A DNA stretch of 8,761 bases from Paenibacillus sp. (GTDB lineage: Bacteria > Bacillota > Bacilli > Paenibacillales > Paenibacillaceae): assembly GCA_029256665.1 (NCBI GenBank), contig JAQSXN010000122.1, positions 1 through 8,761 of the forward strand. The letters are read 5' to 3'. Shown in pieces: positions 1 through 6,007 of the stretch (its first letter is position 1; each line of letters begins with the position of its first letter). Below the pieces are notes generated by a model. It saw nothing but the letters and a program-made list of their open reading frames with translations. It was not told where the DNA came from and did no database searches. The position numbers and the translations under genes are program-made.

Positions 1-410
1 GAGAAGTCATCCGATCTCACACGACGATCAAAGGCAAGCTGATTGACGGTATTCCGCATATCGATATCCGCGTGCGCTCCGAGCTTAACGTTGCGGAAGT
101 GCAATGCTCGCTCGATCTGACCAAGTCGGAGACGATATCCGAGATCGAGGCGGCGGCCAACGCGAGGGTCAACGACTTTATCGAGCGGACGGTTAAAACC
201 GTGCAGAACAAGTACAAAGTAGATATTTTCGGCTTCGGCGAAGCGATCCGAAGAGCCGATCCCAAGGCTTGGCGAACGCTCAAGGACCATTGGAACGAAA
301 CCTTCCAGCAAGCCGTGATCCATGTCCGGGCGGAGAACAAAATCAGGCGCCTCGGCACGGTCAACAATTCCTTCATCGAAGAGATGGAGAAAGCGAATCA
401 CATGAAATGA
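1..410 (+). CDS. Ger(x)C family spore germination lipoprotein, C-terminal part (5' end outside window)
   Basis: This is the last 135 residues of a Ger(x)C (GerAC-type) protein; the reading frame is open from base 3 and stops at 408-410. GerAC-type proteins are lipoproteins that form part of the nutrient germinant receptor in the inner spore membrane, together with A and B subunits. The visible part matches the C-terminal domain of the family: alternating beta-strand and helix, then the stretch DIFGFGEAIRRADPKAW, a following W-(x)3-F helix, and a closing basic strand ending in KIRRLGTVNNSF. The signal peptide and lipobox cysteine lie upstream of the window and cannot be checked. The stop codon sits within the likely ribosome binding site (TGAGG, 408-412) of the next gene, so the two are almost certainly co-transcribed and translationally coupled. 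Family assignment is firm; the germinant recognised cannot be inferred. Confidence 0.92.
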   Translation, partial: EVIRSHTTIKGKLIDGIPHIDIRVRSELNVAEVQCSLDLTKSETISEIEAAANARVNDFIERTVKTVQNKYKVDIFGFGEAIRRADPKAWRTLKDHWNETFQQAVIHVRAENKIRRLGTVNNSFIEEMEKANHMK

Positions 411-419
411 GGCATGCGG

Positions 420-683
420 ATGAACACAGTCGCGATCATCATCATCTTCTGCGCGGTCGTCTCTTTCTTCGAGCTGCGCTCGCTCCGCCGATCGGGCTTG
501 AAGCGCGAACGCCGGGTTTTCACGTTGCTCATGCTGGCTGCGGCGGGGTTCTCCATCGCTCAAGCGCTGCAAGCGCCGATTCCGAGTCCGCTGCAAATCA
601 TCTTCGGCTTGTTCGGCCCGATCGCCGATTGGGCCGATGCTTTGCAGATGGCTCTTGAACCGAAACCGTACAGCATCCGGTAA
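420..683 (+). CDS. Small two-helix membrane protein, germinant receptor D-subunit-like (copy 1)
   Basis: An 87-residue protein with two hydrophobic segments (about residues 3-16 and 32-49), separated by a very basic stretch rich in R and K. A conserved-looking PIPSP follows the second helix. The architecture and position fit the small D-subunit proteins encoded in some gerA-type operons of Bacillus (not the GerD lipoprotein), which modulate receptor activity. That role is family knowledge, not shown here. I chose ATG 420 because TGAGG at 408-412 is 7 bases upstream; ATG 414 is too close to it and would add only two residues. The gene lies between the Ger(x)C gene and a permease and has a second copy at 1853-2092 that shares E-(x)3-L-R/K, the basic loop and PIPSP. 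That recurrence beside a permease supports it being real. Confidence 0.8.
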   Translation: MNTVAIIIIFCAVVSFFELRSLRRSGLKRERRVFTLLMLAAAGFSIAQALQAPIPSPLQIIFGLFGPIADWADALQMALEPKPYSIR

Positions 684-714
684 CCCCCGATTTCCCGAGC
701 AAAGGAGCGCAAGC

Positions 715-1830
715 ATGACGAATAAAATCGTAATCAGTCCTCGCCAATACGCGGCTCTCGTGTCTCTCCATATCATCGGCAGCGCCATCCTGATCATCCC
801 TTCCTCCCTTGCGAACATGGCGAAGCAGGACGCCTGGATCGCGAGTTTGCTCGCGCTGACGATGGCTATGCTCATCCTTCCGTTGTATCGTGCCTTGGGC
901 TCCCGCTTCGGCGGCGCCGACATGGTCGGGTTCGCGGAACGGCTGCTCGGCCGCTTTGCCGGTTCGGCTGCCATGCTGCTGTTCATCCTCGGCGTCCCCT
1001 TTATAATCGCCTCCTTTACGCTGCGCAACATCGGAGATTTTATAACGACCCAGATCATGCCGGAAACGCCGATCCAAGCCATTCATATTTTGATCATGTG
1101 CGTTGTCGTTTTGGGCGTAAGGCTTGGCCTGGAACCGATCGCAAGGACAGCGGAAATCTTTTTCCCCGCGGTGTTGTTCCTTATTTTCTTCCTGATCTGC
1201 CTTGTCTCTCCGGAGATTAAACCGGTCAATCTGCTCCCCGTTTTCGAGAACGGCTTTCTGCCGGTCGCCAGAGGCGGGTTGACGATGCTCGTATTCCCTT
1301 TTCTCGAAAGCGCGTTTCTCATCATGCTGCTTCCCTCTGTCCGCAATTCGAAGGAAGGCGGCAGCGCGCTGACGAAGGGAGTCTTGCTGGGCGGGGCGGC
1401 GCTCGTGCTCGTCACGGCATTGTCCATTCTCGTTCACGGCACTTCGAATACGGCAAGGCAAATGTTCCCGAGCTACATTTTGGCCCGCAAAATCAATATC
1501 GGCGGCATTATCGACCGGATCGAAATCATCGTCGCCATCGTTTGGTTCGTCACCAACTACATTCGGCTTACCTTGCTGTTCTATATCTCGATCGCCGGAA
1601 TTTCGTCCGTGCTGCGCCTGAAGGAATACCGCAGTCTCACTTATCCGATGGGGCTCGTGCTGCTTACGCTATCGATCGTCATCTTTCCCAATGCCGCCAT
1701 CGACAAGAAGCTGGTATCCGTCTGGCCCTTCTACGGCCTGTTATGGGGCATCGCCTTCCCATTGTCGCTTTACTTAATCGCCGCCATGCGCGGAGTCAGA
1801 TTGCCGGGTGCGGGACCTGGAAGCGGATAA
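715..1830 (+). CDS. GerAB-type spore germination permease (copy 1)
   Basis: A 371-residue integral membrane protein of the spore permease family (GerAB/YndE type, related to APC-fold amino acid transporters). It has about ten predicted hydrophobic segments, the usual number and length for the family. B subunits sit in the inner spore membrane and are implicated in germinant recognition or ion passage. Family-like features include an N-terminal ISPRQYAAL followed by helix 1, KQDAW at residues 37-41 after that helix, GLEPIARTAEIFFP at 138-151 and FPFLES at 194-199. ATG 715 is preceded by AAAGGAG at 701-707 with 7 bases of spacing. An upstream in-frame extension to 637 would overlap the preceding gene and is rejected. 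It is a paralogue of the permease at 2102-3223, sharing KQDAW, the E/T-A-R-x-AE-F-P segment and a (Y/V)LA(R/Q)K-(I/V)NIG-RIE motif. Confidence 0.92.
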   Translation: MTNKIVISPRQYAALVSLHIIGSAILIIPSSLANMAKQDAWIASLLALTMAMLILPLYRALGSRFGGADMVGFAERLLGRFAGSAAMLLFILGVPFIIASFTLRNIGDFITTQIMPETPIQAIHILIMCVVVLGVRLGLEPIARTAEIFFPAVLFLIFFLICLVSPEIKPVNLLPVFENGFLPVARGGLTMLVFPFLESAFLIMLLPSVRNSKEGGSALTKGVLLGGAALVLVTALSILVHGTSNTARQMFPSYILARKINIGGIIDRIEIIVAIVWFVTNYIRLTLLFYISIAGISSVLRLKEYRSLTYPMGLVLLTLSIVIFPNAAIDKKLVSVWPFYGLLWGIAFPLSLYLIAAMRGVRLPGAGPGSG

Positions 1831-1852
1831 TGCCGAAAGGAGCCGATCGCCT

Positions 1853-2092
1853 ATGCTGTCCGTCATCGTCGTCGTGATCGCGGCGGCCGTACTAGCCTGG
1901 TATGAAATCCCCAGGTTGCGCAAACGGGGGTGGATCCGGGAGCTTTGGACGTTTCTCGTCTTTCTTCTGATCGGCGTCTCGCTGTGCGCGCTATATTTGC
2001 TGCATGTGCCCATCCCGAGTCCGGTCGTCTGGATTCGGGCTGCGTTCGAGCCTGTTAGCGAAGGAATCAATGACGTACTCGGATTGAAATGA
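1853..2092 (+). CDS. Small two-helix membrane protein, germinant receptor D-subunit-like (copy 2)
   Basis: A 79-residue protein with a hydrophobic N-terminal helix (residues 2-15), a short segment WYEIPRLRKRGWIREL rich in basic residues, a second helix (about 33-48), then VPIPSP and an amphipathic tail. Layout and the PIPSP motif match the protein at 420-683, and the WYE-P-L-K-(x)-W-E-L pattern resembles the D-subunit-like proteins of Bacillus ger operons. The start at ATG 1853 follows AAAGGAG (1836-1842) with 10 bases of spacing. A GTG at 1808 in the same frame would overlap the permease and is less likely. The stop codon overlaps the ribosome binding site of the following permease. The function is inferred from the family: a membrane protein that modulates the receptor. 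Confidence 0.8.
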   Translation: MLSVIVVVIAAAVLAWYEIPRLRKRGWIRELWTFLVFLLIGVSLCALYLLHVPIPSPVVWIRAAFEPVSEGINDVLGLK

Positions 2093-2101
2093 GGAATGAT
2101 C

Positions 2102-3223
2102 ATGAACAAAACGCACATATCGCCGTTTCAATTCGGCGCGCTGATCATCATGTTCGTCATCAGCAGCTCCACGTTGATTTTGCCAACGCTCCTTGCCTTG
2201 CAGGCCAAGCAGGATGCCTGGCTATCCGCCATATTAGGCACATCGGCGTCCATGTTGCTCGTCTTGGTATACGGCAAGCTCGGCACCCGATTCCCCGGGA
2301 TGACGCTTGCCGAGATAAGCGATCGGCTGCTGGGCAAATTCATGGGAAAAGCGGTCATGCTGCTGTTCCTCTGCTATCTGTTCATCATTACACCCGGTCT
2401 GCTCAGTCAAGTCGGCACGCTTGCGACCTCGCTTTTTTTGGCGCAAACGCCTACTCCCGCGGTCAATCTGCTTTTTTTCTCCATTATCGTGTTCGCCGTA
2501 CTACTGGGACTCGAAACGTTCGCGAGAGCAGCCGAGCTCTTCCTGCCGTTCGTATTGCTGCTCCTGTTTCTGCTTCTGATCGCTTTGCTGCCGCTCATCG
2601 AATTCCGATACCTGATGCCGATGCTGGAATACGGGATCGGTCCCGTGATCAAAGGAGCCTTAACCGTCATCGGCGTCCCGTTCTTGGATCTCGCCATTCT
2701 GCTGATGGTGTTCCCTTCCGTACCGGACGGCAAGGCCGCTTACAAGATGTACTTCGCCGCGACGGCGTTCGGGGGCCTGATGCTGATCGTAGTCATTTTG
2801 TTTTCAACGCTTATTATCGGCCCCTTTATTACGGAGATCGCGGAATATCCGTTTTTCGTGCTCGCCCAGAAGGTGAACATCGGGCACTTCGTGCAGCGGA
2901 TCGAATCGATCGTCATGATGATCTGGATCGTGTCCCTCTTCTTCAAAATTACGATTTGTTATTATGCCCTGCTGCTCTTGGCCGGCCAAATCTTCCAGCT
3001 ACGCAGTTACAAGCTGCTTGCCTTGCCGATCGGCTTCATCATCATCGTATTGTCGGTCACGTTGTTTCCTAGCAGCGTCTCGTTCTGGGAGTTCGTCGCG
3101 GAGCAATGGACGCCGAGCGTGCTGCCATACGGGCTGTTGATTCCGGCGGCGCTCTTGTTCATCGCGCTGATCAAGAAACGATCCTCGCCGAATGCTCCTC
3201 CGAAGGAGGAACCATCGTCCTGA
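2102..3223 (+). CDS. GerAB-type spore germination permease (copy 2)
   Basis: A 373-residue permease of the same spore germination family as the protein at 715-1830, with about ten hydrophobic segments. It carries ISPFQFGAL at the N-terminus, KQDAW at residues 36-40, GLETFARAAELFLP at 136-149 and VLAQKVNIG at 253-261. Where copy 1 has FPFLES this one has VPFLDL, so an acidic residue is kept but as aspartate. The C-terminus ends in a polar, lysine- and proline-rich tail (about 358-373). ATG 2102 is chosen over ATG 2096 because GAGGA at 2091-2095 would touch the latter but stands 6 bases from the former. It is the last recognisable gene of the germination operon; I see no good terminator straight after it, only a hairpin at 3196-3210 inside the coding region with no T-run. 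Confidence 0.92.
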   Translation: MNKTHISPFQFGALIIMFVISSSTLILPTLLALQAKQDAWLSAILGTSASMLLVLVYGKLGTRFPGMTLAEISDRLLGKFMGKAVMLLFLCYLFIITPGLLSQVGTLATSLFLAQTPTPAVNLLFFSIIVFAVLLGLETFARAAELFLPFVLLLLFLLLIALLPLIEFRYLMPMLEYGIGPVIKGALTVIGVPFLDLAILLMVFPSVPDGKAAYKMYFAATAFGGLMLIVVILFSTLIIGPFITEIAEYPFFVLAQKVNIGHFVQRIESIVMMIWIVSLFFKITICYYALLLLAGQIFQLRSYKLLALPIGFIIIVLSVTLFPSSVSFWEFVAEQWTPSVLPYGLLIPAALLFIALIKKRSSPNAPPKEEPSS

Positions 3224-3238
3224 TGGCGCGCTCGAAAT

Positions 3239-3268
3239 AGAATAACCCTATCCCCGGCCACATAGTAT
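3239..3268 (+). promoter_or_regulatory. Candidate forespore-type (sigma G-like) promoter before the DUF2935 gene
   Basis: The 83-base gap after the germination operon contains GAATA (3240-3244) and CATAGTA (3261-3267) separated by 16 bases. This is close to the sigma G pattern of Bacillus (G-H-A-T-R, then C-A-T-W-H-T-A), with one mismatch in the -10 element and spacing about one base short. I see no convincing sigma A -35 box here. It would place the downstream gene in the forespore, where ger operons are also expressed. This is pattern matching only and weak. Confidence 0.25.
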
Positions 3269-3306
3269 CTACTGAATGCATACCGAAGCCGGAGGTGGAG
3301 AACGAA

Positions 3307-4137
3307 TTGAACGCCGTACGCACGATAAGCGTTTGGGAGGAGCATGCGTTTTGGCTGGAAATTCTGCAAGACCATGCCTATTTCGTCTATGACTACACGG
3401 CGCCTTACGAGAAGCAATGGGTCGCGGAGGCGGAGCAATTCATCGCGAGATTCCAGGTGCTGATCGATCGGCTGAACGCCGTGCCGAAGAGCGATCCTCC
3501 TCAGTCTCCCGCGATGATACAGATCGCGAAAGAAATATGGCCGGTGGCGCAAGGGTACTATCAGTTCGAAGGACGGCTGCAGAGTCTGCGCGTCGACAAC
3601 AAGATTCAGGTCGCGTTGTCGCCTACCTTCTTCAACGGCACGTTAAGCGAGAACGAAGAATATTTGCGCCAGCTGAATTTCTATATGCAAGGCAAGATGC
3701 CGGAGCGGCTGCCGCTCGTGCAATTGCTGGATCTATGGCTGGAGGATCAGCTCGGGCACGCCGTGCTGCTGCGCAACGCGCTGGATCCCATGGAGCTGGA
3801 GATCATCCGCGAGACCGATCGTTACGCCGGGATCTTCCAGGGATTCATGGTCCAGAACACGCAGATCAAAGGGTACCTGCGCTTTATGCAGCCGGGCTTC
3901 AAGCGCCAGCAGCTGCTCGCGGCGCAAGTCGGGCAAGCCGTGCTTGCCATGAACGCCTTTATCTACAAGGTCGTGCAGCTATACCGGAATACGGAGCTGA
4001 TGAACAAGACGACGCTCCGGTTTCTGGAGCATCACTTCCCCGAAACGTGTTATTTCGTCTGCAAGCTGAGCGAATTCGCTCCGGAACTCCAGGAAGCCGC
4101 GGCCCATTGCTCGCTGAAGAAGCCGTCCTTCCGATGA
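3307..4137 (+). CDS. DUF2935 family ferritin-like protein
   Basis: A 276-residue soluble, all-helical protein of the DUF2935 family, built from two ferritin-like repeats. Repeat 1 begins with VWEEHAFWLEILQDHA (residues 9-24), which supplies the E and H residues typical of the family's metal-binding helices. Repeat 2 begins near residue 143 with LWLEDQLGHAVLLRNAL. The protein ends with a helix containing EHHFPETCYFVCKLSE. Family members have a ferritin-like fold and are thought to bind metal; no enzymatic role is known to me. The start is most likely TTG 3307, since GGAGGTGG at 3291-3298 stands about 8 bases before it. The GTG at 3295 lies inside that ribosome binding site and cannot use it. 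It has its own leader and terminator, so it is probably a separate unit from the ger operon, though read-through is possible. Confidence 0.88.
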   Translation: MNAVRTISVWEEHAFWLEILQDHAYFVYDYTAPYEKQWVAEAEQFIARFQVLIDRLNAVPKSDPPQSPAMIQIAKEIWPVAQGYYQFEGRLQSLRVDNKIQVALSPTFFNGTLSENEEYLRQLNFYMQGKMPERLPLVQLLDLWLEDQLGHAVLLRNALDPMELEIIRETDRYAGIFQGFMVQNTQIKGYLRFMQPGFKRQQLLAAQVGQAVLAMNAFIYKVVQLYRNTELMNKTTLRFLEHHFPETCYFVCKLSEFAPELQEAAAHCSLKKPSFR

Positions 4138-4158
4138 GGGGGACGGCTTTCACTTTTT
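4120..4158 (+). terminator. Rho-independent terminator overlapping the DUF2935 stop codon
   Basis: AAGCCGTCC (4120-4128) pairs perfectly with GGACGGCTT (4141-4149). Two G-T wobbles and one C-G pair extend the stem inward, leaving a six-base loop (4132-4137) that contains the TGA stop codon. A T-rich run follows (TTT, then TTTTT at 4154-4158). The left arm is therefore coding sequence for the last residues of the DUF2935 protein. The right arm ends one base before the stop codon of the converging LigD-type gene. On the minus strand the hairpin is not followed by a T-run, so it should act mainly for plus-strand transcription. Confidence 0.75.
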
Positions 4159-5550
4159 GTTTGGAACCGACTGCGCCTTCAATTGTTTGATCACGTTGCC
4201 AAGCGCCTCGTTCGACCGCTCGAAGTAGTCGCGCATAGGACAAGGTCGCCCAGCCAGCCTTTCCAGCACCGATGGGATCGTGAACTGTTCCGGAGCCAGC
4301 CGCTCGTTCACTTCGTCCCACTCCAGCGGCGCCGCAACCGTAGCTTCGTTTCTGCCTCGCGCGGAATAGGGACTAATAATCGTTTTCCCGTACGCATGTT
4401 GGATATAGTCGACGAGCAATCTGTCTCCCCGTTTTTTCTTGAGCCGCTCGACCGTGAACAACGCGGGATGCTTCTGCACCAAATATTCGGCCACGAACGC
4501 CGTGAACACCCTCGTATCCTCATAGGTGAGCATGGACCCTGCTCCAAGCGGGATGTGGATCTGCAGACCTTTTCCGCCCGATACCTTGGGATAACCGGCG
4601 ATTCCGAAGGAGCTAAGTATCGTTCGAATTTCATTCGCCGCATGCACCGCAAGCGGGAACTCCTCGCGGCTCGGCGGATCAAGATCCAGCACGATCTCGA
4701 GCGGATTCGTCTCGCCGATTCGCTGGAACGGGACATGCAGCTCGATCGCCCCTTGATTGCCCAGCCAGACGAGCGTCGACAAATCGTTTACGACTATGTA
4801 GTCAATGTCCTCCGAACGAGAGGTGCGAATGAAGTCCGGCGCGTATTTGGGGCAGTTCTTCTGATAAAACGATTCGCCCGTCACGCCGCTCGGGAACCGA
4901 ATTGCCGTCAGGATCCGATCCTTGAGAAACGGCAGCATGCGCGGAGCCATCTGAACCAAATATGAAATATACGCCTCTTTATCCAGACGGACCATCGGCC
5001 ATAACACCTTCTCCGGATGGGTGATCCTAGCCCCGGGAAGCACGTCGGCGTTATCCGTCACAAGCCGGTTCCATGTGCAGGATTCGGCTTTCTCCTTAAT
5101 CCGGAAGGCTCGAAAAGCCGGCTTCATCCAGGCCGAATCGGGTGCGCTCTCCACAAGCTTTCGCAAGCCTCCGGAACCTGGCGCAGAGAACGACAGCTCA
5201 ACGCAAATGCCGGGCTGGACGCGCTCGTAGCCGGCGCCCGCCACGCCGGTGTTGTCCGCTCCCGGGACGCTTCCCTGCCCATTCGCCAAAGTCGCGCCGT
5301 CTGGCTGTCCATTGCGACCCCTTGCTTGCCGCATCGCCGGAATCCCGCCTACCGGCCGGGCGCTGCTTTGGATCGCCTGCACAAGCGCCGCCCGCTCCTC
5401 CGCTTGAAGCCCTTCCCGGAACGATCCTACCGGAACCCATTCGCTCCCAACGCGGAGTCCCGCCATAAATCGTTCATCCGCCTCGCGATAGCCGACAATC
5501 ACAAACAGCCCGCGATACGTTCCTTTCTCTCCCTCAACCGTCATTGGCAC
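4150..5550 (-). CDS. ligD: LigD-type repair protein: OB-fold remnant plus polymerase (primase-like) domain, no ligase catalytic domain
   Basis: A 466-residue protein of the bacterial non-homologous end-joining LigD family. Residues about 165-460 form a complete LigD polymerase domain, which fills and extends broken DNA ends with ribo- or deoxynucleotides. It shows ITHPEKVLWP (176-185), LDLDPPS with the metal-binding D289 and D291, SGGKGLQIHIPL (324-335), the third aspartate in LLVDYIQHAYGKT (D381) and SPYSARGR (393-400). Residues about 12-60 and 110-160 resemble the OB-fold end of the ligase module in Bacillus LigD (GLFVIVGY, PGICVELSF, MKPAFRAFR), split by a G/A/N-rich linker near 67-108. 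The nucleotidyltransferase domain with its KxDG lysine is absent; Bacillus LigD is about 610 residues. GTG 5550 is 6 bases from AGGAGG; ATG 5544 is the alternative, and an in-frame stop at 5574-5572 closes the frame upstream. Ku is not in the window. Confidence 0.88.
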   Translation of the reverse strand: MPMTVEGEKGTYRGLFVIVGYREADERFMAGLRVGSEWVPVGSFREGLQAEERAALVQAIQSSARPVGGIPAMRQARGRNGQPDGATLANGQGSVPGADNTGVAGAGYERVQPGICVELSFSAPGSGGLRKLVESAPDSAWMKPAFRAFRIKEKAESCTWNRLVTDNADVLPGARITHPEKVLWPMVRLDKEAYISYLVQMAPRMLPFLKDRILTAIRFPSGVTGESFYQKNCPKYAPDFIRTSRSEDIDYIVVNDLSTLVWLGNQGAIELHVPFQRIGETNPLEIVLDLDPPSREEFPLAVHAANEIRTILSSFGIAGYPKVSGGKGLQIHIPLGAGSMLTYEDTRVFTAFVAEYLVQKHPALFTVERLKKKRGDRLLVDYIQHAYGKTIISPYSARGRNEATVAAPLEWDEVNERLAPEQFTIPSVLERLAGRPCPMRDYFERSNEALGNVIKQLKAQSVPNKK

Positions 5551-5613
5551 GCTATCCCTCCTCGTACCTCCTTAGCATGCCGCGCCCGCGCACTTCCATT
5601 CTTCTCCTGATCA

Positions 5614-5878
5614 TTAACTCGACGGCGGGCCGGGACAGGATCCGATTTGGGCTGCCAGCAGATTCGGATTGCGCAGAAGGTTCGGCGCCACCGATGCCAT
5701 TTCGTTTTGGGCGGGATTGCTGAGCGAGACACTGGAAATCTTGCCGAGCTTCTCCAGACCGTTTAGCTCTCTGTCGTCCCGGACGCCGGTCAGCATCTCG
5801 TCGACATCTTTGAACAGATGATCGATCCAAGGCTAGGATTTGGTTAATCGTTTCTTCCGGGTATTTATTTCTTGCCAA
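5614..5878 (-). pseudogene. Decayed TetR-family regulator (internal deletion, frameshift, truncated C-terminus)
   Basis: From TTG 5878, with AGGAGG 5 bases or so upstream, the frame reads LARNKYPEETINQIL, the typical N-terminus of a Bacillus-type TetR subfamily (M/L-ARNKYPE-T). It then turns to nonsense near 5833. In another frame, from about 5829, comes WIDHLFKDVDEMLTG and, further on, LNGLEKLGKISSVSLSNPAQNE and APNLLRNPNLLAAQI, which is the middle (ligand-binding) part of the same subfamily. The stop TAA is at 5616-5614. Roughly 45-50 residues between the two parts, including the whole helix-turn-helix, are missing, and the protein ends far short of the usual 190 or so residues. An in-frame TAG (5835-5833) precedes the second segment. 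No DNA-binding protein can be made. The intact gene was probably divergent from, and may have regulated, the phospholipase gene at 6008. The subfamily match is from memory. Confidence 0.75.
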
Positions 5879-5920
5879 TTGCTCCCTCCTTCCATACATT
5901 CACTCTTCCCAAAAAAATAT

Positions 5921-5948
5921 TTGATTTTGAGGCGTTTTGTATCATAAT
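5921..5948 (+). promoter_or_regulatory. Candidate sigma A promoter for the patatin-like gene
   Basis: TTGATT (5921-5926) and CATAAT (5943-5948) are separated by 16 bases, in an AT-rich island within otherwise GC-rich DNA, about 60 bases before the start codon at 6008. Both hexamers are near consensus. The -10 box overlaps that of a candidate promoter on the opposite strand. No experimental support is visible. Confidence 0.45.
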
Positions 5949-5970
5949 GACCTTAAACCTAAGCGAACAA
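5941..5970 (-). promoter_or_regulatory. Candidate sigma A promoter for the former TetR-family gene
   Basis: On the minus strand TTGTTC (5970-5965) and TATGAT (5946-5941) are separated by 18 bases, about 63 bases before the TTG start at 5878. If still active, it would transcribe the TetR remnant and could also drive the LigD-type gene at 5550, for which I see no closer promoter. A short palindrome, TCATAATGA (5942-5950), spans both opposing -10 boxes. Confidence 0.4.
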
Positions 5971-6007
5971 CCGATTCCGGGAACACGGAAGGAGGTCGGA
6001 AAAAATC

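Noticed and set aside
598..1461. Long open frame on the minus strand (287 codons)
   Set aside because: It runs antisense to the first permease gene; its product is very rich in R, E, Q, D and H, typical of the opposite strand of a hydrophobic gene. No ribosome binding site or family resemblance.
2089..3072. Long open frame on the plus strand overlapping the second permease (327 codons)
   Set aside because: It is out of frame with a clear GerAB-type protein and gives an arginine- and histidine-rich product with no recognisable domain.
3196..3210. Perfect hairpin TCCTCC-GAA-GGAGGA as a terminator for the germination operon
   Set aside because: It lies inside the permease coding region, the stem is only 6 bp with a 3-base loop, and no T-run follows.
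3417..4190. Open frame overlapping the DUF2935 gene in another frame
   Set aside because: The composition is R- and A-rich and the real DUF2935 frame explains the same bases with clear family motifs.
4183..5610. Plus-strand open frames opposite the LigD-type gene (4183-4965 and 5017-5610)
   Set aside because: They are antisense shadows of a protein with intact polymerase motifs and have no ribosome binding sites.
5541..5732. Short minus-strand frame (63 codons) bridging the TetR remnant and the LigD-type gene
   Set aside because: The product has no resemblance to any family and overlaps two better explained frames; it does not restore a ligase domain.
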